A stretch of DNA of 64,000 nt from Beverwykella pulmonaria (taxonomy: Eukaryota; Ascomycota; Dothideomycetes; Pleosporales; Melanommataceae): positions 2,389,837-2,453,836 of the forward strand of contig BCHH01000001.1 in NCBI GenBank assembly GCA_001599595.1, in the 5' to 3' direction. The position numbers were made by a program, and so were the translations under genes. A model generated the notes under the pieces. That model saw nothing but the letters and a program-made list of their open reading frames with translations. It was not told the DNA's origin and did not search any database. Below, in pieces: positions 22,200 to 34,533 of the stretch; position 1 is the first letter of the stretch, and each line of letters begins with the position of its first letter.

Positions 22200-25100
22200 A
22201 GGCACACAGTTTATCGCTGCTGCCGGACTCCCATCCCACTCTAGGCCCCCACACCTTTCCCTACCGCGGCAGACATTACCACCTAATGACCATACCTAAT
22301 GACACCTGTACTATTCGCACACTTTGGAAGCGCTGGCTTGTCGCTTTCTAGGATGAATATTGTACACTGGAACCAAACTTTACAGGTCGCGATTGACTGA
22401 TTGATTCGCTTCACACCAACGGCGTTGAAACCTTCTGATTCAAAGATACCATAGCTCTCCTTGAGCCAACATTATTATTTCTACTTTTCTTTTGTTTGTT
22501 CCGACTCGACTTGCCTTTTTGTCGAGTCTGTTTTACGATACCCAGTACCTTTGACACCCCCTTGGAGATATTTGATCGCAGGGAGATTGGAGAATACATA
22601 TTACGTGGAATATTGGAATATTACATCTACATTGCCTTAACAACGTACACATATGCATACCTGTGGGGGGAAGGCAGGGTAGTGCTCAGGGGGGGTTAAT
22701 GGTTTGTGGTACGTGATGGATGGGTTTATAGTGCGAAGAACAAATAGAAAGATTGTTCTTTCAGCTACTATTGACAGAGGTTTTTTACTACATGAAGACG
22801 TTGATACTTATATCTACCTTTAACTACATGTATACCATTCTACCTTCTCGCTTGCATGCTCTTCCGATGCGTTAGCTGCACTATCTGGTCGTTCCTAGAC
22901 AGCTCTCCGGCCGGACAGGTCTTTCGGCATCCATTGGAGATATGCGTTCTGCGTCGCCTGCTTCCAAAAGCAGCTTTATCATCTTTTATCGTCATCCTCT
23001 TACCCAGCCTTCTGAGGCCACGATTTTCGATTTATTAACTACGCCTATAATCCTACAACGCTTGACTAGGTTCGATGCTTAGCTATTTCCCTACACTAGC
23101 GCTGCCGAACGAGTCAAGGTGCAAGGACGGATCCTGGCGTGTCTTGTCTTATTTAATAGTGCAGTCTCCGAGGTAATCAATTGTAAGGGCAACTCTACAT
23201 GGAGGGGTTGAACAAATCTTTCGCATTCATTTGAAATTCACAGGAAAAGTGATCATGTTGCGCACGGTGGAGAGGGTATGATGTTGCTTTTTCTCTATCT
23301 CTATCTCTGTTTGTATTGATATGGACTAGGTGTCTGCGAAGGTGAGGACCGTATGCAGCAGACACGCCATACATGCTGTTAGGTAAGGTCATGAGACATC
23401 TGCACTCTTCGGGCCGTCTTCTTGCGATTTCCTAGCCACACTTCCGGATTAGGAAGTACGATGTGTACCTAAGAACGCAGTGTTTTGGGTTTGTGGTTAG
23501 ACGGTTTGCAGTTTCTTGGGTCAGATGAGGGATAAGAGACCCTTGGGACTGGTGGATTTAGTTGGTGGATAGGTTTGCCGCGCGGGGAGGGGGCTCTCGG
23601 TGGTTCGTCGGAACGTACTTGACGTCATTGTACATGCGGTGTACTCCCACCGGCCGCTACCGGTGGAATTTAAGGGTACGGGTCTCCACTAACAATCTGT
23701 TAGAGGTGATGAAGACCTTGAGAAGGAGAGAAGAGCGCAAGACAGGGAAAAGGAAAGGATGAAGTCGGTCGTTGGATCGGGTTGGATGGACTGCCGTCAA
23801 CGACGAGAGGATCCGAGCCGCCCTACAGCCTTGCCCAAATTATCTCTGTTTCATGACAACCATCAGAGCCGCGATTGGCTGGAATTAAGATCAAGAGGTT
23901 TACTGGTAGGGAGAACAGTTATCGGTGGCCCTTCACCGCTTGCTCGACGTTGTCTCCGCCAAAATGAGGCGCGAATAGCCAGCCTATCAGATCGCTGAAG
24001 TACTTTGTGATAGTCGTCCCAAAGTAGCCGACTATTTCTCTTGACGCAGGCGAAACGTAGGAGAATGATTCAGACCGCTGGACCAGACTGTTAGACCGCA
24101 CCAGACCGCTAGACCGCTATCTGAAACGATCAAAAGTGCGAGTCTGGCTTTAAGGTTTGTGGTCTGTCGAAAATGAAAGAATAGGCAAGTCACAGCTTGT
24201 GGACCTGTAACGGGAAGGTTGTGAGTCCCGAGGTCCGTTCTGACGGATGTGATGTTTTGTCTTTGGGGTGGTGGAGTTGAGATGCCCAACCCGTCTATGG
24301 TTTCCGTCGTGGCCATGGCGTATCCGTTGGTTCTTGCAGGGCTCGTGAGGGAATTCAAGGGTCTACTGACACGTATGTTCGCGGCTTCGAATCAGTTCAT
24401 TTTGCCACTGACTTGGTAATATGTGGCTTGTTATCGTGGACGCCGAACGATTTGAATGAATCAAAATTTGTCCGTACTCGTTGCCAGGTGTGCCATGAAC
24501 GCATCGCTGACTTGGACACATAAACGTTCTCGCGTACTCGCTAGACAAACAACATCTATCGTTATAATTAGAAATTCTTGGAAACCTTGTGTTTGAAGAT
24601 CTTGTCCGGTAAGGGGCCTACTTCGTCTATCATGTTACCGATCTGCAAGATCACCGTAAGTGTTTCCGTTTATGGAGAAACGGCTGCCTATGGAACCACA
24701 GGGTTGCCGCATCTGCTGTGGCGAGCGCATGAGGTTTGCCACAGCGGCTCGCGTCTAGAGAAATGTTCTGTGGATGAAGCTGTTGGACGAACGGGCGGTA
24801 TATGCAACTCTGCTGAGGCTCGGGAAGTAGGCTATAGACCCGGCATACGTGTACAATTCGCCACTCGATGTTAATCACAACAGAGAAGCTTTTTTAATTC
24901 GTACTTTCATGGTGGTACCTAGAAGTCTGAACAGTTGTCGCAAGATAGTGAGGCTATTGGATATGGATATCACGAACTTCCCTATTCGGAATAGATAGTC
25001 TCTCACAGCGACAACTTTTGACGAGAAACGTGGGGTTAAGCTTCTTTACCGTTTGCCCTAGCTTGCACGACGGGCAAGGGCTGGAAAGGTTTCGTGGTGC

Positions 25101-26787
25101 ACTGCCACGAAGAGTCTGGCCTTTTAGCGGCCCGCATGGCGCATCGCAGCAGGACCCTTTGCGCGAATGTGCTGATCTTGTTCCTCTTTGTGAGTTGCGT
25201 GACGTCGCCTGTGGACTGCACCTCTGGAAGCAGTTTCCCTGGTCTTATCGCACGCAAAGGCTCATCAGGAGAGTGCGCCGATATCGATTCAGGTGCTGAC
25301 TCGTCACTCTCGCAGAAGCTCAACCCCCAGATTTTACGTATCCTGGCACTATGCGACTAAACTCAAAGCTCTCTCGTGACTGTGAGGCCACGAAATTTGC
25401 TGACTTCGAGATTGAGGTGACGAGCCTTGTAAGCTACATGGACACACCACCTTCCCATACTCGCAGAGGTGGCGTCTGCAAAGACTGTGATGTTCTCGCT
25501 TGTCGGCTCAGAAGTGAGTTTGTTGGGCCTTGGCTGAAGGATACAATGGAGGGGCCCGCGTAGACAAAAAGATCGACGTGCATGGTATATTAACGGCAGT
25601 CGAGGCAAAGGTTCGGCATTGAAGTCGGCTTAGGTAGTGGCCCCGCTCCAGCCAGTTTGGAATGGAAGACTTCGAGCAGCAGTGTGTGTGTGTGTGGCCT
25701 GACAAGTCACAGGAAAGCTGTATGTTGGTCAGGTTAGTGTTTTGGTTGGTGGTGGGCTTGTTTCAACTTTCAACGTGCAGTAAGTCCAGAAAGTGTGACG
25801 TGGAGAGACCTAGAATGTTCACGAGCGTTCCTGCACCTTGATACCCCCCTCGGCGAATGCCATCCCCAGCATTTTTTGCGCAATCGAAGAAGGCTGCATT
25901 CCTGCATGCAGCAGTATCGTGCTTCCTTTCTGCCTAAGTGGAGACATGCTTCTTCTGGCGAATGGGATCCTTTGCTGGCGCAAACGAAACGCCGCAGGCT
26001 GGAATGTTGCCGGTTGGTGGGAGACCTTGAATCGCGAAGGGCCACGTCGAGGGGCATCAGGGATATCAGGGTGAGATGGCGCTTTTGGGAGTTGGGGATT
26101 GGGGGATATCGAGGGCAATTACCGAGCCTCCATGCTCTCCTGACAACGGTGTCCTTGCCTCCATCTTCATAACAAACGTCGGAATCATATCGACGCGTAT
26201 ACAGTACGGCTCGAGAAGATCTCCGAAATCAATAGTTTGTGGATGCGTTGCGGTCAATATTGGGTTTGTGAGCTAGAGCTGTCAATCACTGCTGGGTTGA
26301 GGTTGGCCACCCCGCTTTCGTCATCACCGTCGCATCTCGGGGAGATCGCACACAAGCATTTCCGGATTCCATGCCTCTTGGTGCTTGGTCTCCGGGAACC
26401 GTCCTTCGGTCTCGGATCCGCGATGATGAGGGTCTCGTTGTTGAACCGATAAAGGAGGTTTTCCCCTGTGCATCATGCTGGGCAATAATTCGCCCTGGTC
26501 CGCGGGTTCGTTTGGGAATTCATGTCCGGAGCTGCAATGTTTCGAGGTGGGTGTGGCTGGTGAGTGTATTACTCGTAGGGTGTATTGATACGGGAATGTT
26601 ACGATAGGACGATTTTGACGTGAAGGATGTGTAGACTGCTTTTGATGCGCACCGCCACAGGTCGTTCACTAAGAGCGCCTTATGAAGCCAATATACACCT
26701 TGATGAGAATCAAATTTCTAGCCCTTTGATGAGGACGATTGAAAACAGTGACTAGCCAGATGGTACTGGATAAGTCCGACGAATCGA
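22200..26787. other. Gene-poor 4.6-kb stretch
   Basis: No gene supported. I checked the longer open frames; some have local protein-like character (for example 25136-25360 with a hydrophobic N-terminus, and a - strand frame at 26066-26257), but none has a recognisable domain, consistent splice signals or a convincing start. No transposon termini or tRNA were recognised. Confidence 0.35.
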
Positions 26788-27904
26788 TTAATCGTCCAAC
26801 TCCCTCCCAAAGTCTATCAAGCGCAATCTTTTCGCGTCCTTGGAATCAAACTGCGCTATCTTCGCCCTCACTAGGAATCGCGATGCCGCTGAATCCCTCT
26901 CGAGCTCATAGTACGCTCTGCCCCCTCCAGGTCCTGTGTATATTGCAAACAGATTCTCGATGAGCTTTCGCATCTCGTTATCAGCAGCTTCCGGTTCTGT
27001 CAACAGCTCGCCATCTTCATCAGCGACAGCCATATTGCCCCAAATTTCGCTGATCTTGCGCTGTCTCTTCTTGTCAGGGACTGCCTTCTTCGTGGACTTT
27101 GCTTTCCCCTTCTTCGTGAATCCCGCTGCGAGCGTTTCATTTTCCACGTCCAACATGTCGCCTACTACGGGACCCCCCAGCTCTTCCGCTGCAAGCATGG
27201 CAGACAGATGGAGCTCAACGAAGTCCTCGAAAGCTTGCCCTAGTTGCCTCATCTCCTTCTCATAACTGAGCTTTTGCGCCTGCTTAGCCTCAATCAACTC
27301 TTTTGCGAGTTGATTGGTCGTTTTCTGAGACCTATCCTCTCGATGCGTACGGAGTCTCTTGATGCGTTCCTCCATGGCTTGGGTGATGAGGTTTGCATCG
27401 TGTAAATTTGCCTCTTCTTGTCGGAGGGTAGTTTCTATTTTCATAATCTGCTCTTGCGTGCTTGCGATGGTTTCCTTGGTCCCTTCTATGTTCTGCTGCA
27501 AAGTACGTGTAACAAGTAGTGCAGGGAGGACTGAGTCTTTGGCTGGTAGAAAAGGCGCAACTGGCGTGAGACGCTTGTACGCATCTTTGACAGCAATCAG
27601 TTGCTTGAGCTGCTCGCGAGGATCGTCCGAGGCATATGCGGCCTTATGCAATTCGACTCTTGACGACGCACGGAACTGGATCGAAATGAGTGCATGGTTT
27701 GAGGTGAAAATGGGAATATTCTCCTCGCACCTCTTCCAGAACCGCTTGCTGCTCCCGTACGCGTGCTTGCAGCTCCTGCACTGTCTGTTCAAGACGTGCT
27801 TCAGTACCAGACGCGTCGAAATCCATCAGTTCGGTATGCAATTCGCGGGACTCCGTAGCATACTGCCGTATGTTGGCGAGTGTCTCGCTTTGCGGTTGCG
27901 CCAT
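26788..27904 (-). CDS. CENP-K-like inner kinetochore protein (Sim4/Mcm22 family)
   Basis: CDS complement(join(26788..27675,27731..27904)), 353 residues. CENP-K is a coiled-coil subunit of the constitutive centromere-associated network (Sim4/COMA-associated complex) in the nucleus. Supporting text: an N-terminal coiled coil (TEARLEQTVQELQARVREQQ), then the characteristic segment PREQLKQLIAVKDAYKRLTP with PVAPFLPAKDSVLPALLVTR, and a long central coiled coil (about residues 120-210) ending MRQLGQAFEDFVELHLSAML. A basic Lys-rich patch (GKAKSTKKAVPDKKRQRK) follows, which could be a nuclear localisation signal. The intron (GTGCGA donor, GATCCAG acceptor) joins in phase 0. The assignment rests on the block order and the FLPxxxSxLPALL motif, not on long identity, so the paralogue within the complex is less certain than the kinetochore role. 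Confidence 0.7.
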
Positions 27905-28823
27905 GTTTGAAGCTGAGACAGCACTTCTTTCGAGTCTGGAAGAGTCCTGTTACTCAATGAAGCAGTGACAGCGAGAGGGCGATGGTTCGATTTGACGTTT
28001 CGTCTAATACCAAATACCAAATACCTCAAACCTTGATAGCGTCGCCGTAGTGTTCTCGTTGAGAGCTTGCTTTGCGCAATTGCTGGAATGGCACGGTGAA
28101 TGAACAAAATGCAGTAACCCAAAATCCTCTCTTTTTCTCGTGTGATTCACCGTTACTTGGGACTGTGGTAGGAGATCGATTGCGCGCAGGAATCGTGCAG
28201 GTACCCTTGATCACATGACGCCAAGACACTAGAAGACTCTCCACTTCATTTCGCCGACGACGCAACAACGAGCATCTTCTTCTCCACATCTACCCCCTTC
28301 TCCCTCCCATCTGCCTTCTTCGCAGCACATCCATCCTCCGTCCCTTCCAGTTGTTTCTCGCGCTTTGGGAAGTTCACGCACACTCGAGCCTGCTCTCCAC
28401 CTGAGACACCAGCTCTCTCCTCACAAGGTTTGACGAGCGAGCTTTCTTTCCTTGGACCAGTTCTCTTTTGCTCGACATCTCCACCCAAACATTCACACCA
28501 TCCCCTCCGACACTCCGCTTCACCTTCACAAGCTCTGGTGACGTTTCGCTCATCGAGAAGTCGTTCCTCCGACTACCACACCCGCATGCTCACGCCCTCC
28601 AAGCCCAACTCCCAGCTTCCGCCGATTCTGCCTCTACGCTCCCTCCAACAGCACTGTCGCAATTCCTGTCCAACCGCCAGCACCAGCACGTTTTCCTTGA
28701 CAGCCCCTGCTGTACATAACGTGGCAAAGAATCGAAGACAATTGAATACTTCTCAGCAGTTCGCTTGAGCACTCTGGAACGTGAAGAGCTTCTATACCTG
28801 TTGCAACTCATCAAATAGGAACT
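27905..28823. other. Divergent intergenic region, with unresolved coding-like sequence
   Basis: Lies between the divergent CENP-K-like and KH-protein genes. From about 28260 to 28720 the sequence is pyrimidine-rich on the + strand and open in several frames on both strands. One + frame (28468-28719) has C-rich wobble positions and reads like protein. It is either the long leader of the KH gene or a small overlooked gene; I cannot decide from sequence. Confidence 0.35.
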
Positions 28824-30399
28824 ATGTCTGCATCACCCACCATTGCGGTCTCATCGACAAAGCGGCCTCTCGAGGAGCCGTCCTCCCCCGCCGGGGCCAA
28901 CGATCAGCCTGATGCCAAGCGCCCGGCTCTTGACAAGATGGTGAAGGACGAGCCTGAGGATATTGACATAGCAGAGCCAGTGAAGGCAGAGAGCATCGCC
29001 GCGGAAGATATCAAGGTCGACGACGTCAAACCTGATGTTGTAACAGACGCCGATCTCACTACCCAGAATGGCGCACACGATACCCAGACGGACACGGTTA
29101 TTCCAGACGCCCCATCGGCCAATGCGATTCTTGAGACTCAGCCAATCCAGTCTACTTCAGGTGCCAATGGCCGCCCTATCTCGCACAGCCAACACACTGA
29201 TGAGACAAATTGGCTCCATTTACGTGCAGTTATTGGCACAAGCGAGGCTGCGACCATCATTGGCAAGGGAGGCGAGAATGTTACCCAGATTCGACGCATG
29301 TCTGGTGCGAAGTGCACCGTTAGTGACTACGCTCGGGGTGCTGTCGAGCGCATCTTGACTGTGAGCGGTCAGGTGGATGCTGTCTCAAAGGTTAGATACA
29401 CCGATTTCCATTTTATAGTACATAGACTAACGCATTCAGGCATTTGGTCTCATTGTTCGTACTCTCAACCAGGAAGATATTGAGACGCCTTCTACCTCGA
29501 CGTCAAAGGCTTATCCCATGCGCCTCCTTATTCCACACATCCTCATTGGCTCCATCATCGGCAAGGGCGGGGTTCGCATTCGCGAGATTCAGGAGGCGTC
29601 GAATGCCAAGCTGAACGCATCTGATACTATGCTTCCCAACTCTGGCGAGCGCTCACTTGTCGTTCTAGGTGTCGCCGACGCTGTCCACATCGCTGTGTAC
29701 TATGTCGCTCAGACTTTGGTCGAGCAGTTGACGGAGCGATTTGGAGGACCAGCCGCCTCTCAGTACGCTACCCGCAGCGGAGTTGCTGCAAATGTAGTAC
29801 CAGGCGGTATGTCTGTCCAGCCTTACGTTCCCCAACCTGCGGGAGGTCAGTACGCGCACCCGGACAACTTTCGTCGCCAGAACAACCCCCAACGGACGCC
29901 AGCGAATCCGCACGGTGTCCCTTATCTCCAAGGACAGCCTCCGCAACAAGCTTATGGACAGCCGACCATGCCATATGGAGCCGGATCGCCCGCCCGTCCT
30001 CACTATGGTGGCCCTGGACCACAACAGCCCACCCCGTATGGAGGTCACCATCCTGCCGCTCCTGTTGCACATGGCGGGGTCCCCAATGCAGCTCCCGTGG
30101 CCATTCCTGGTGCGCCACTGACACAGCAGATTTTCATCCCCAACGACATGGTCGGTGCCATTATTGGCAAGGGTGGAGCAAAGATTAACGAGATCCGCCA
30201 ACTGAGTGGTAGCGTCATTAAGATTAATGAGCCCACCGACAACAGCAACGAGCGCCTCGTCACTATTACAGGAACACAGGAATGCAACCAGATGGCGTTG
30301 TACATGCTGTATTCCCGGCTCGGTGAGAGATCAGAATCGCATAGCATAGGATCTTTAGACCACTAACACAAGGCAGAGTCCGAGAAGCATCGAATTTGA
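28824..30399 (+). CDS. Three-KH-domain RNA-binding protein (PBP2/HEK2/Rnc1 type)
   Basis: CDS join(28824..29390,29440..30322,30377..30399), 490 residues. This is a poly(C)-binding/hnRNP K-like protein; relatives (yeast Hek2/Pbp2, fission yeast Rnc1) regulate mRNA localisation, stability and translation. Three KH domains each carry an intact GxxG loop: ATIIGKGGENVTQIRRMSGA (GKGG 147-150), GSIIGKGGVRIREIQEASNA (GKGG 230-233) and GAIIGKGGAKINEIRQLSGS (GKGG 432-435). An acidic N-terminus and a Pro/Gln/Gly-rich linker (about residues 290-410) separate or flank the domains. The last exon is tiny: the junction at 30322/30377 gives YSRL/ESEKHRI then TGA. Without that intron the frame would read GERSESHSIGSLDH. 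The spliced tail is preferred because donor, CTAAC and CAG are all present. A mutated copy of this terminal intron and exon follows immediately. Confidence 0.93.
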
Positions 30400-30425
30400 G
30401 GGTGGGATATCTATGAATAGGAATA

Positions 30426-30523
30426 TGCTGTGTTCTTAGCTCGGTGAGAGACTAGAATAGCACAAGCGGCTTATTTCAAGCGCTAACCTAAAGCAGAGAC
30501 AGGGAGGTGTCGAATCGAGTGTG
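30426..30523 (+). repeat. Degenerate tandem copy of the KH gene's terminal intron and exon
   Basis: Bases ~30426-30523 align with ~30304-30409: ATGCTGTxTTC, then CTCGGTGAGAGA (the donor context), then CTAAC, then xxGCAGAG (the acceptor), then TCGAATxxGAG and GTGG. Most differences are transitions (CC to TT, GG to AG). The copied exon has lost its TGA, so splicing into its acceptor (cag ending at 30496) would give a different, longer C-terminus. Confidence 0.7.
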
Positions 30524-31268
30524 GTACGTTTATAACCGCTCACGATTTGAGCAACGGTACATCGACACGAACAAATCAATTTCGATCTGTTTTATTGGCC
30601 TAACAATGGCAGTGCATATGACATGGCGCACACGGATAGGGATTATAGGCTTTGGTTTGTATTCTGGGTTTTTATTTCATCTCAGCATGCGAAAGCAGGG
30701 CTGGCGGCCCATAGCTTTGGCATCTCCTAGAGATGAAGAGGTGGTAGATGAATGTGGGCTTCGTGCGCTCGGTAATCTGTTCCACACCATGTATACTTCG
30801 CTAGGTAGGCGAGTGGCTCTGCGGAGCTCCTTTTCTCGGCAATTTCTAAAAGTTTAAACGATATTTCCGTTTATAATTCTTCTTTTGATGTGCGCTTCTT
30901 GTGGACGTAAGGTCTTCGAGTGTGTCCGCCGCTTTTGGCGTCTTTGTTGTACTCTTACGTCCCTTGGCAATTATAGGCGTTCAGTGGAACTTGACACTTG
31001 GAAGAAAAAGGCTGGAAGTTCATGTAAGAAGATCACATGGTATCCGAATGCTGATTGATATGACTTACAATGCAAGACAGGAAATAAAGTACAACACACC
31101 CCGGATCGCGACTCACAAATCCAGGGGCAAAACCGGAGGCCTTCCTATCGGCCCCGGCTACACATCATCCAAGAACTCGACCCACCAAACAACCCCTCTC
31201 CTCTTCCAACTCGTATCGTCCTCGTCATCCCCTCCCTCATCCAGGCCCAACCCTCAGCAACCATGCAG
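30524..31268. other. Intergenic, convergent 3' ends
   Basis: Between the KH gene and the BTB gene on the opposite strand. No gene supported. The long + frame covering 31145-31758 is the antisense of the BTB gene. Confidence 0.45.
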
Positions 31269-32304
31269 TCACCGGCCCATAAACACATCCCCACACCGCT
31301 CCGTCTCCACATGCTCATGGTATGCCTTACACCGACTCCCTCTCCACGGTTTACAGGCCTCCCACCTCGTTTCTCTCCCTTCTTTACCCTCACAACCACT
31401 GCGCCCCCTCCCCTCCTCCCAACTCGCCATTCCGGTTCCTTCTCCCACACACCGCACACACCACGCCAACGCGCACTCTTCACATCCCACGGCGCCGTAC
31501 CGGGGCGGGAGAACACACTTGCAGCTCTCGCAGGCGCGCGTCGCATGCCAGCTCTCTGGTATCCACATTCTTAGATTATGTCGCAAGAGCGCCTGCCTGC
31601 AGGGTTTCTTGAGGCGCACGACGAGGTCCCGCAGGAAGCCCGCGTGCCATCGATCCGCGTGGTCTCTCAGCAATCGATCCGTCTTTTTGAACGCGAAGAG
31701 GTCGAGGATCAAGTCGCGGAGCTTGTCCCCGCTAGCGCCCTCGGGGACTTGCTCGTAGAGGATTCGCGTGTCGGATGGTGTCAGCACCGAGTTCGTCTGG
31801 TCTGCGGCCTCGGATATCACGTCCACGATGGTGTTTCGCAGACCCTCAAAGGCGAGCCGGTCGGCGAGGATCCAGAGGTGGAGGAGCGTGTAGTAGGCTG
31901 GCTTTCCGTCTTTGAAGGGGATTGGTGTTATGGTGGAGGTGTAGAGCCAGGACACGAGCTGCGAGAATACATCCACGGAGACATCGGGGAGGGAGATGGA
32001 TTGTGTGGTCGACTCGAGGAAGGTGGATGTTAGGGCTGCGCGGAAGTAGGGCGACTGAGAGGTTAGGAGGGATGTGTGTAGGAGGAAGCGCGTTGGGAGG
32101 GGCCCGACGAGAAGTTCGGCGGTGGTCATGAAGGAAGTGGCGTCTGTGCTGGGGTGTGTGGGTTAGCGTGGTGTTGAGGTGTGGGCTCCCTTACATCCAC
32201 GCATAAGCTTGGACTTACCGAAGACTCCGCGTCCTAGTCGATGTATATGGCGGCGGGAGGCTGGTGGGAATGGACGGCCTTCTCCGGCTATTGGCGCGCG
32301 TCAT
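31269..32304 (-). CDS. BTB/POZ domain protein with Cys-rich C-terminus
   Basis: CDS complement(join(31269..32148,32219..32304)), 321 residues. The BTB fold is recognised from LLVGPLPTRFLLHTSLLTSQ, SPYFRAALTSTF, SISLPDVSVDVFSQLVSWLY and the following LLHLWILADRLAFEGLRN, which is the usual order in fungal BTB proteins; these often act as CUL3 adaptors or as scaffolds (general family knowledge). The N-terminal exon (MTRANSRRRPSIPTSLPPPY, basic and Pro-rich) is joined by an intron with GTAAGT donor, CTAAC branch and CCCCAG acceptor; a downstream in-frame ATG (32129) is an alternative start. Residues ~225-255 hold paired cysteines (CESCKC, CEECALAWCVRC) spaced like a small zinc-binding knuckle. 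The last ~50 residues are charged and Cys-containing with no recognised domain. Confidence 0.83.
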
Positions 32305-32988
32305 TCCGCCCCTATTCTTCTCTTCTATCCAACCTTTCACTCTTCTCCTTTTCTTTCTCTCACAACACCCAAGGACACAAAAATAAGTAATGACAGATAG
32401 GCAGATAGGCAGGCAGGTATACACTAAGCAAACAGCAAGCAGGAGAAAGGCCAGCAGGGGAAGCAGTCGGCACTCAATTTGAGCATCTTCATATGCCTAT
32501 CCGCGAGCGGAAACTCTTTGACGCTGGGATGCGTGAGGAATGCATCTCAACCTATCCGACCGCCGTATTCCTTTCTCCTGCGCTGCTATGAGTGCTACGT
32601 GGCGGATGCGTGCGGCGACAACCCGTCTCGCTGTCTTTATTCTGGAGCAAACAACGTGCCGGAAGCGGAAGCGGTGAACACGCACGAACAACTCAGAACG
32701 CCAAACAGGGCTGCACGAAACACGTCCACAACCACAAACATAGGGCAACCAATTAGTTCCGAACTTGCAAATGGTGAAGAGTGGAAACACGCTTGCGCGG
32801 TGATTTTGATACTGGGGTATCTATGGGTCATACTTCCCATACATACATACTCGTGAAAGTTCTTTCTTCAACGAGGTATTTATTGTACACCGCCCGTTAG
32901 ATGCCTCGGCCGTTACGTGAGGAAAGGTAAGATATAAACTAATACAAGGGAGTGGTCTCCAAGATGCATCATGGCGCAACGGTCCAGC
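32305..32988. other. Intergenic between the BTB and MAM33 genes
   Basis: Both neighbours are on the - strand, so this holds the BTB promoter and the MAM33 3' side. No gene supported. Confidence 0.45.
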
Positions 32989-34097
32989 TTACTCAACGAA
33001 CGTCTTGAGGTCTGCAATCTATTAGCATGGGTAAGATGGATAGCGTGTGTATGTACGCACTGTTCAACCACCGAATGTACTCCTTTTGCTCCTTGTGGTC
33101 TATGTAGTCGGGGATGAACAGGGCCATGCGGGTATTGATGCCACGCTCCTCGAGGTACTTCTCGAGCAGGATCTGGAGGTCCTCGTCCAGGTTGTTGAAG
33201 GGAGGCCCGGTGTACAGCGACCGCCGCTTGTACTCCTGCTCGGCGGTCTGGGGGTCGGCCAGCTCAGCCGAAGAGAAGTGCCAGAGCTCCTCAATCAGGA
33301 AATCGCCATCCTGGGCCGAGGCCTCGATGGCGAGCGCGCCCTTGCCGGGCCGCTCGATGCGGATGTTGGCGCGGGCGGGGAAGCCCTGCTGCTGGGCGTC
33401 CTCGTCGAACTCGTCGTCGAGCTCCTCGCGGTCGGCCGGGGCGATGCGGTCTTCGGGAGCAGTGCGAATGTTCCCATCCTGTGTATTGCCCTGGTTAATC
33501 GCGCCTTTGGTGTTGGCCCCGCCGGACTTCCCCTCGCCGATCAGGTCATCCACGTCGTTGTCGTACATGGCCGAGTCCATTTCTTGCGCGTCGGGGACGT
33601 TGTTGTTGAGATCGGCAGTGGAAAAGGTGATGCGGATCTTTTCATCGCCAAAGGTTCGTGTCAAGACGACTTCCTGGTGGCCGGGCTTGTCCTCGATCTG
33701 GGGTGCATCAGCTCTGCTGGAATGAATACAGATGGCGGCAGTACCTCGAAGGGGCTGCTTTCAAGGTACTCCTTGATATTGGCCGAAAGGTCCTCGTCCT
33801 CTTTCATATCCTCCTCCATGGAGATTTCATTCTGAAGCTTCGCGACGAGTTCTTCGTTGACTAGAATATATTAACCATTGTTCTGCGTCTAACGAAAACA
33901 TGGGCTTCGTTACCGCCACCATCTTGTCTCCGCGCAGCCGAGGCGTGGAAAGCAGCGGCGAGTCTCGGGGCCTGGGTCCGTAATGGCTGGAATGCGGCGG
34001 CCTGTCGAAGCAGGGATGGTTGTGGGCGGACGGCTTTGGTGGAGAGACGAGTGATGGACCGCGGGGCGGAGCGGGCAAGACTCCGAAGTGCATACAT
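32989..34097 (-). CDS. MAM33: Mitochondrial matrix acidic protein, p32/MAM33 family
   Basis: CDS complement(join(32989..33011,33061..33697,33745..33860,33914..34097)), 319 residues. MAM33/p32 proteins form doughnut-shaped acidic trimers in the mitochondrial matrix and support mitochondrial translation. Exon 1 encodes a classic Arg-rich, acid-free presequence (MYALRSLARSAPRSITRLST and onward to HASAARRQ). The mature part has the N-terminal helix NEELVAKLQNEISMEEDMKE, the strand block VLTRTFGDEKIRITFSTADL, a long acidic stretch (DREELDDEFDEDAQQQGF), and the C-terminal helices YTGPPFNNLDEDLQILLEKY, YLEERGINTRMALFIPDYID and KEQKEYIRWLNNLKTFVE. Four exons, with every intron canonical and in phase. 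The gene is head to head with CTP1. Confidence 0.94.
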
Positions 34098-34533
34098 GTT
34101 GTATGTGCGGAGAGTATCTCAACAAGAGGAGCAAGAGAGGAGGACGTGGAAGAAGGGGGGAATTGGCGTGGGAGGATGTGCTTGTGATGATGCACTCTCG
34201 AGAAATCGTAAAAGTCAAAAGTGCGCACGGACCGCGTGCATTTCGCCCACACGTGCGGGCAAAATGCGTGACCACCGAACCTCCGCCGCTATCGGCCTGC
34301 GCGAATACCCAGTCTGAAATTCTGCTTCACGGAGCTCATACGCGTATACACCGGAGATGGGATTGAAGCTCTATATACAATTTACATTCCCTTCAAGCCC
34401 ACCCGCTGTTCCCTCTAGGCCAGACTTTCGAGGTATTCAATTGAAGCTTCTTAAGTAGCACGCGACACCCAGGCACGGTAATCCCTCTCTTGGTCCACAC
34501 TCCTCCAAGTGTACCATCTAGAGCTCTCCCACC
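34098..34533. promoter_or_regulatory. Bidirectional promoter region between MAM33 and CTP1
   Basis: A 436-bp gap separates the start codons of two divergent nuclear genes for mitochondrial proteins. The MAM33-proximal half carries CGTGCGCACxx/CACACGTGCGGG-type GC-rich palindromic text (about 34224-34262, including CACGTG). I do not recognise a named operator; shared control of the pair is inference. Confidence 0.5.

Noticed and set aside
25136..25360. Possible small secreted or membrane protein with a hydrophobic N-terminus
   Set aside because: Single unspliced frame of about 74 codons with no family and no supporting neighbours; the hydrophobic stretch alone is weak evidence.
28430..28768. 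+ and - strand frames upstream of the KH gene
   Set aside because: Pyrimidine-rich sequence stays open in several frames on both strands. It could be the KH gene leader; no start or domain could be fixed.
31145..31758. Long + strand frames opposite the BTB gene
   Set aside because: Antisense shadows of a recognised BTB coding sequence.
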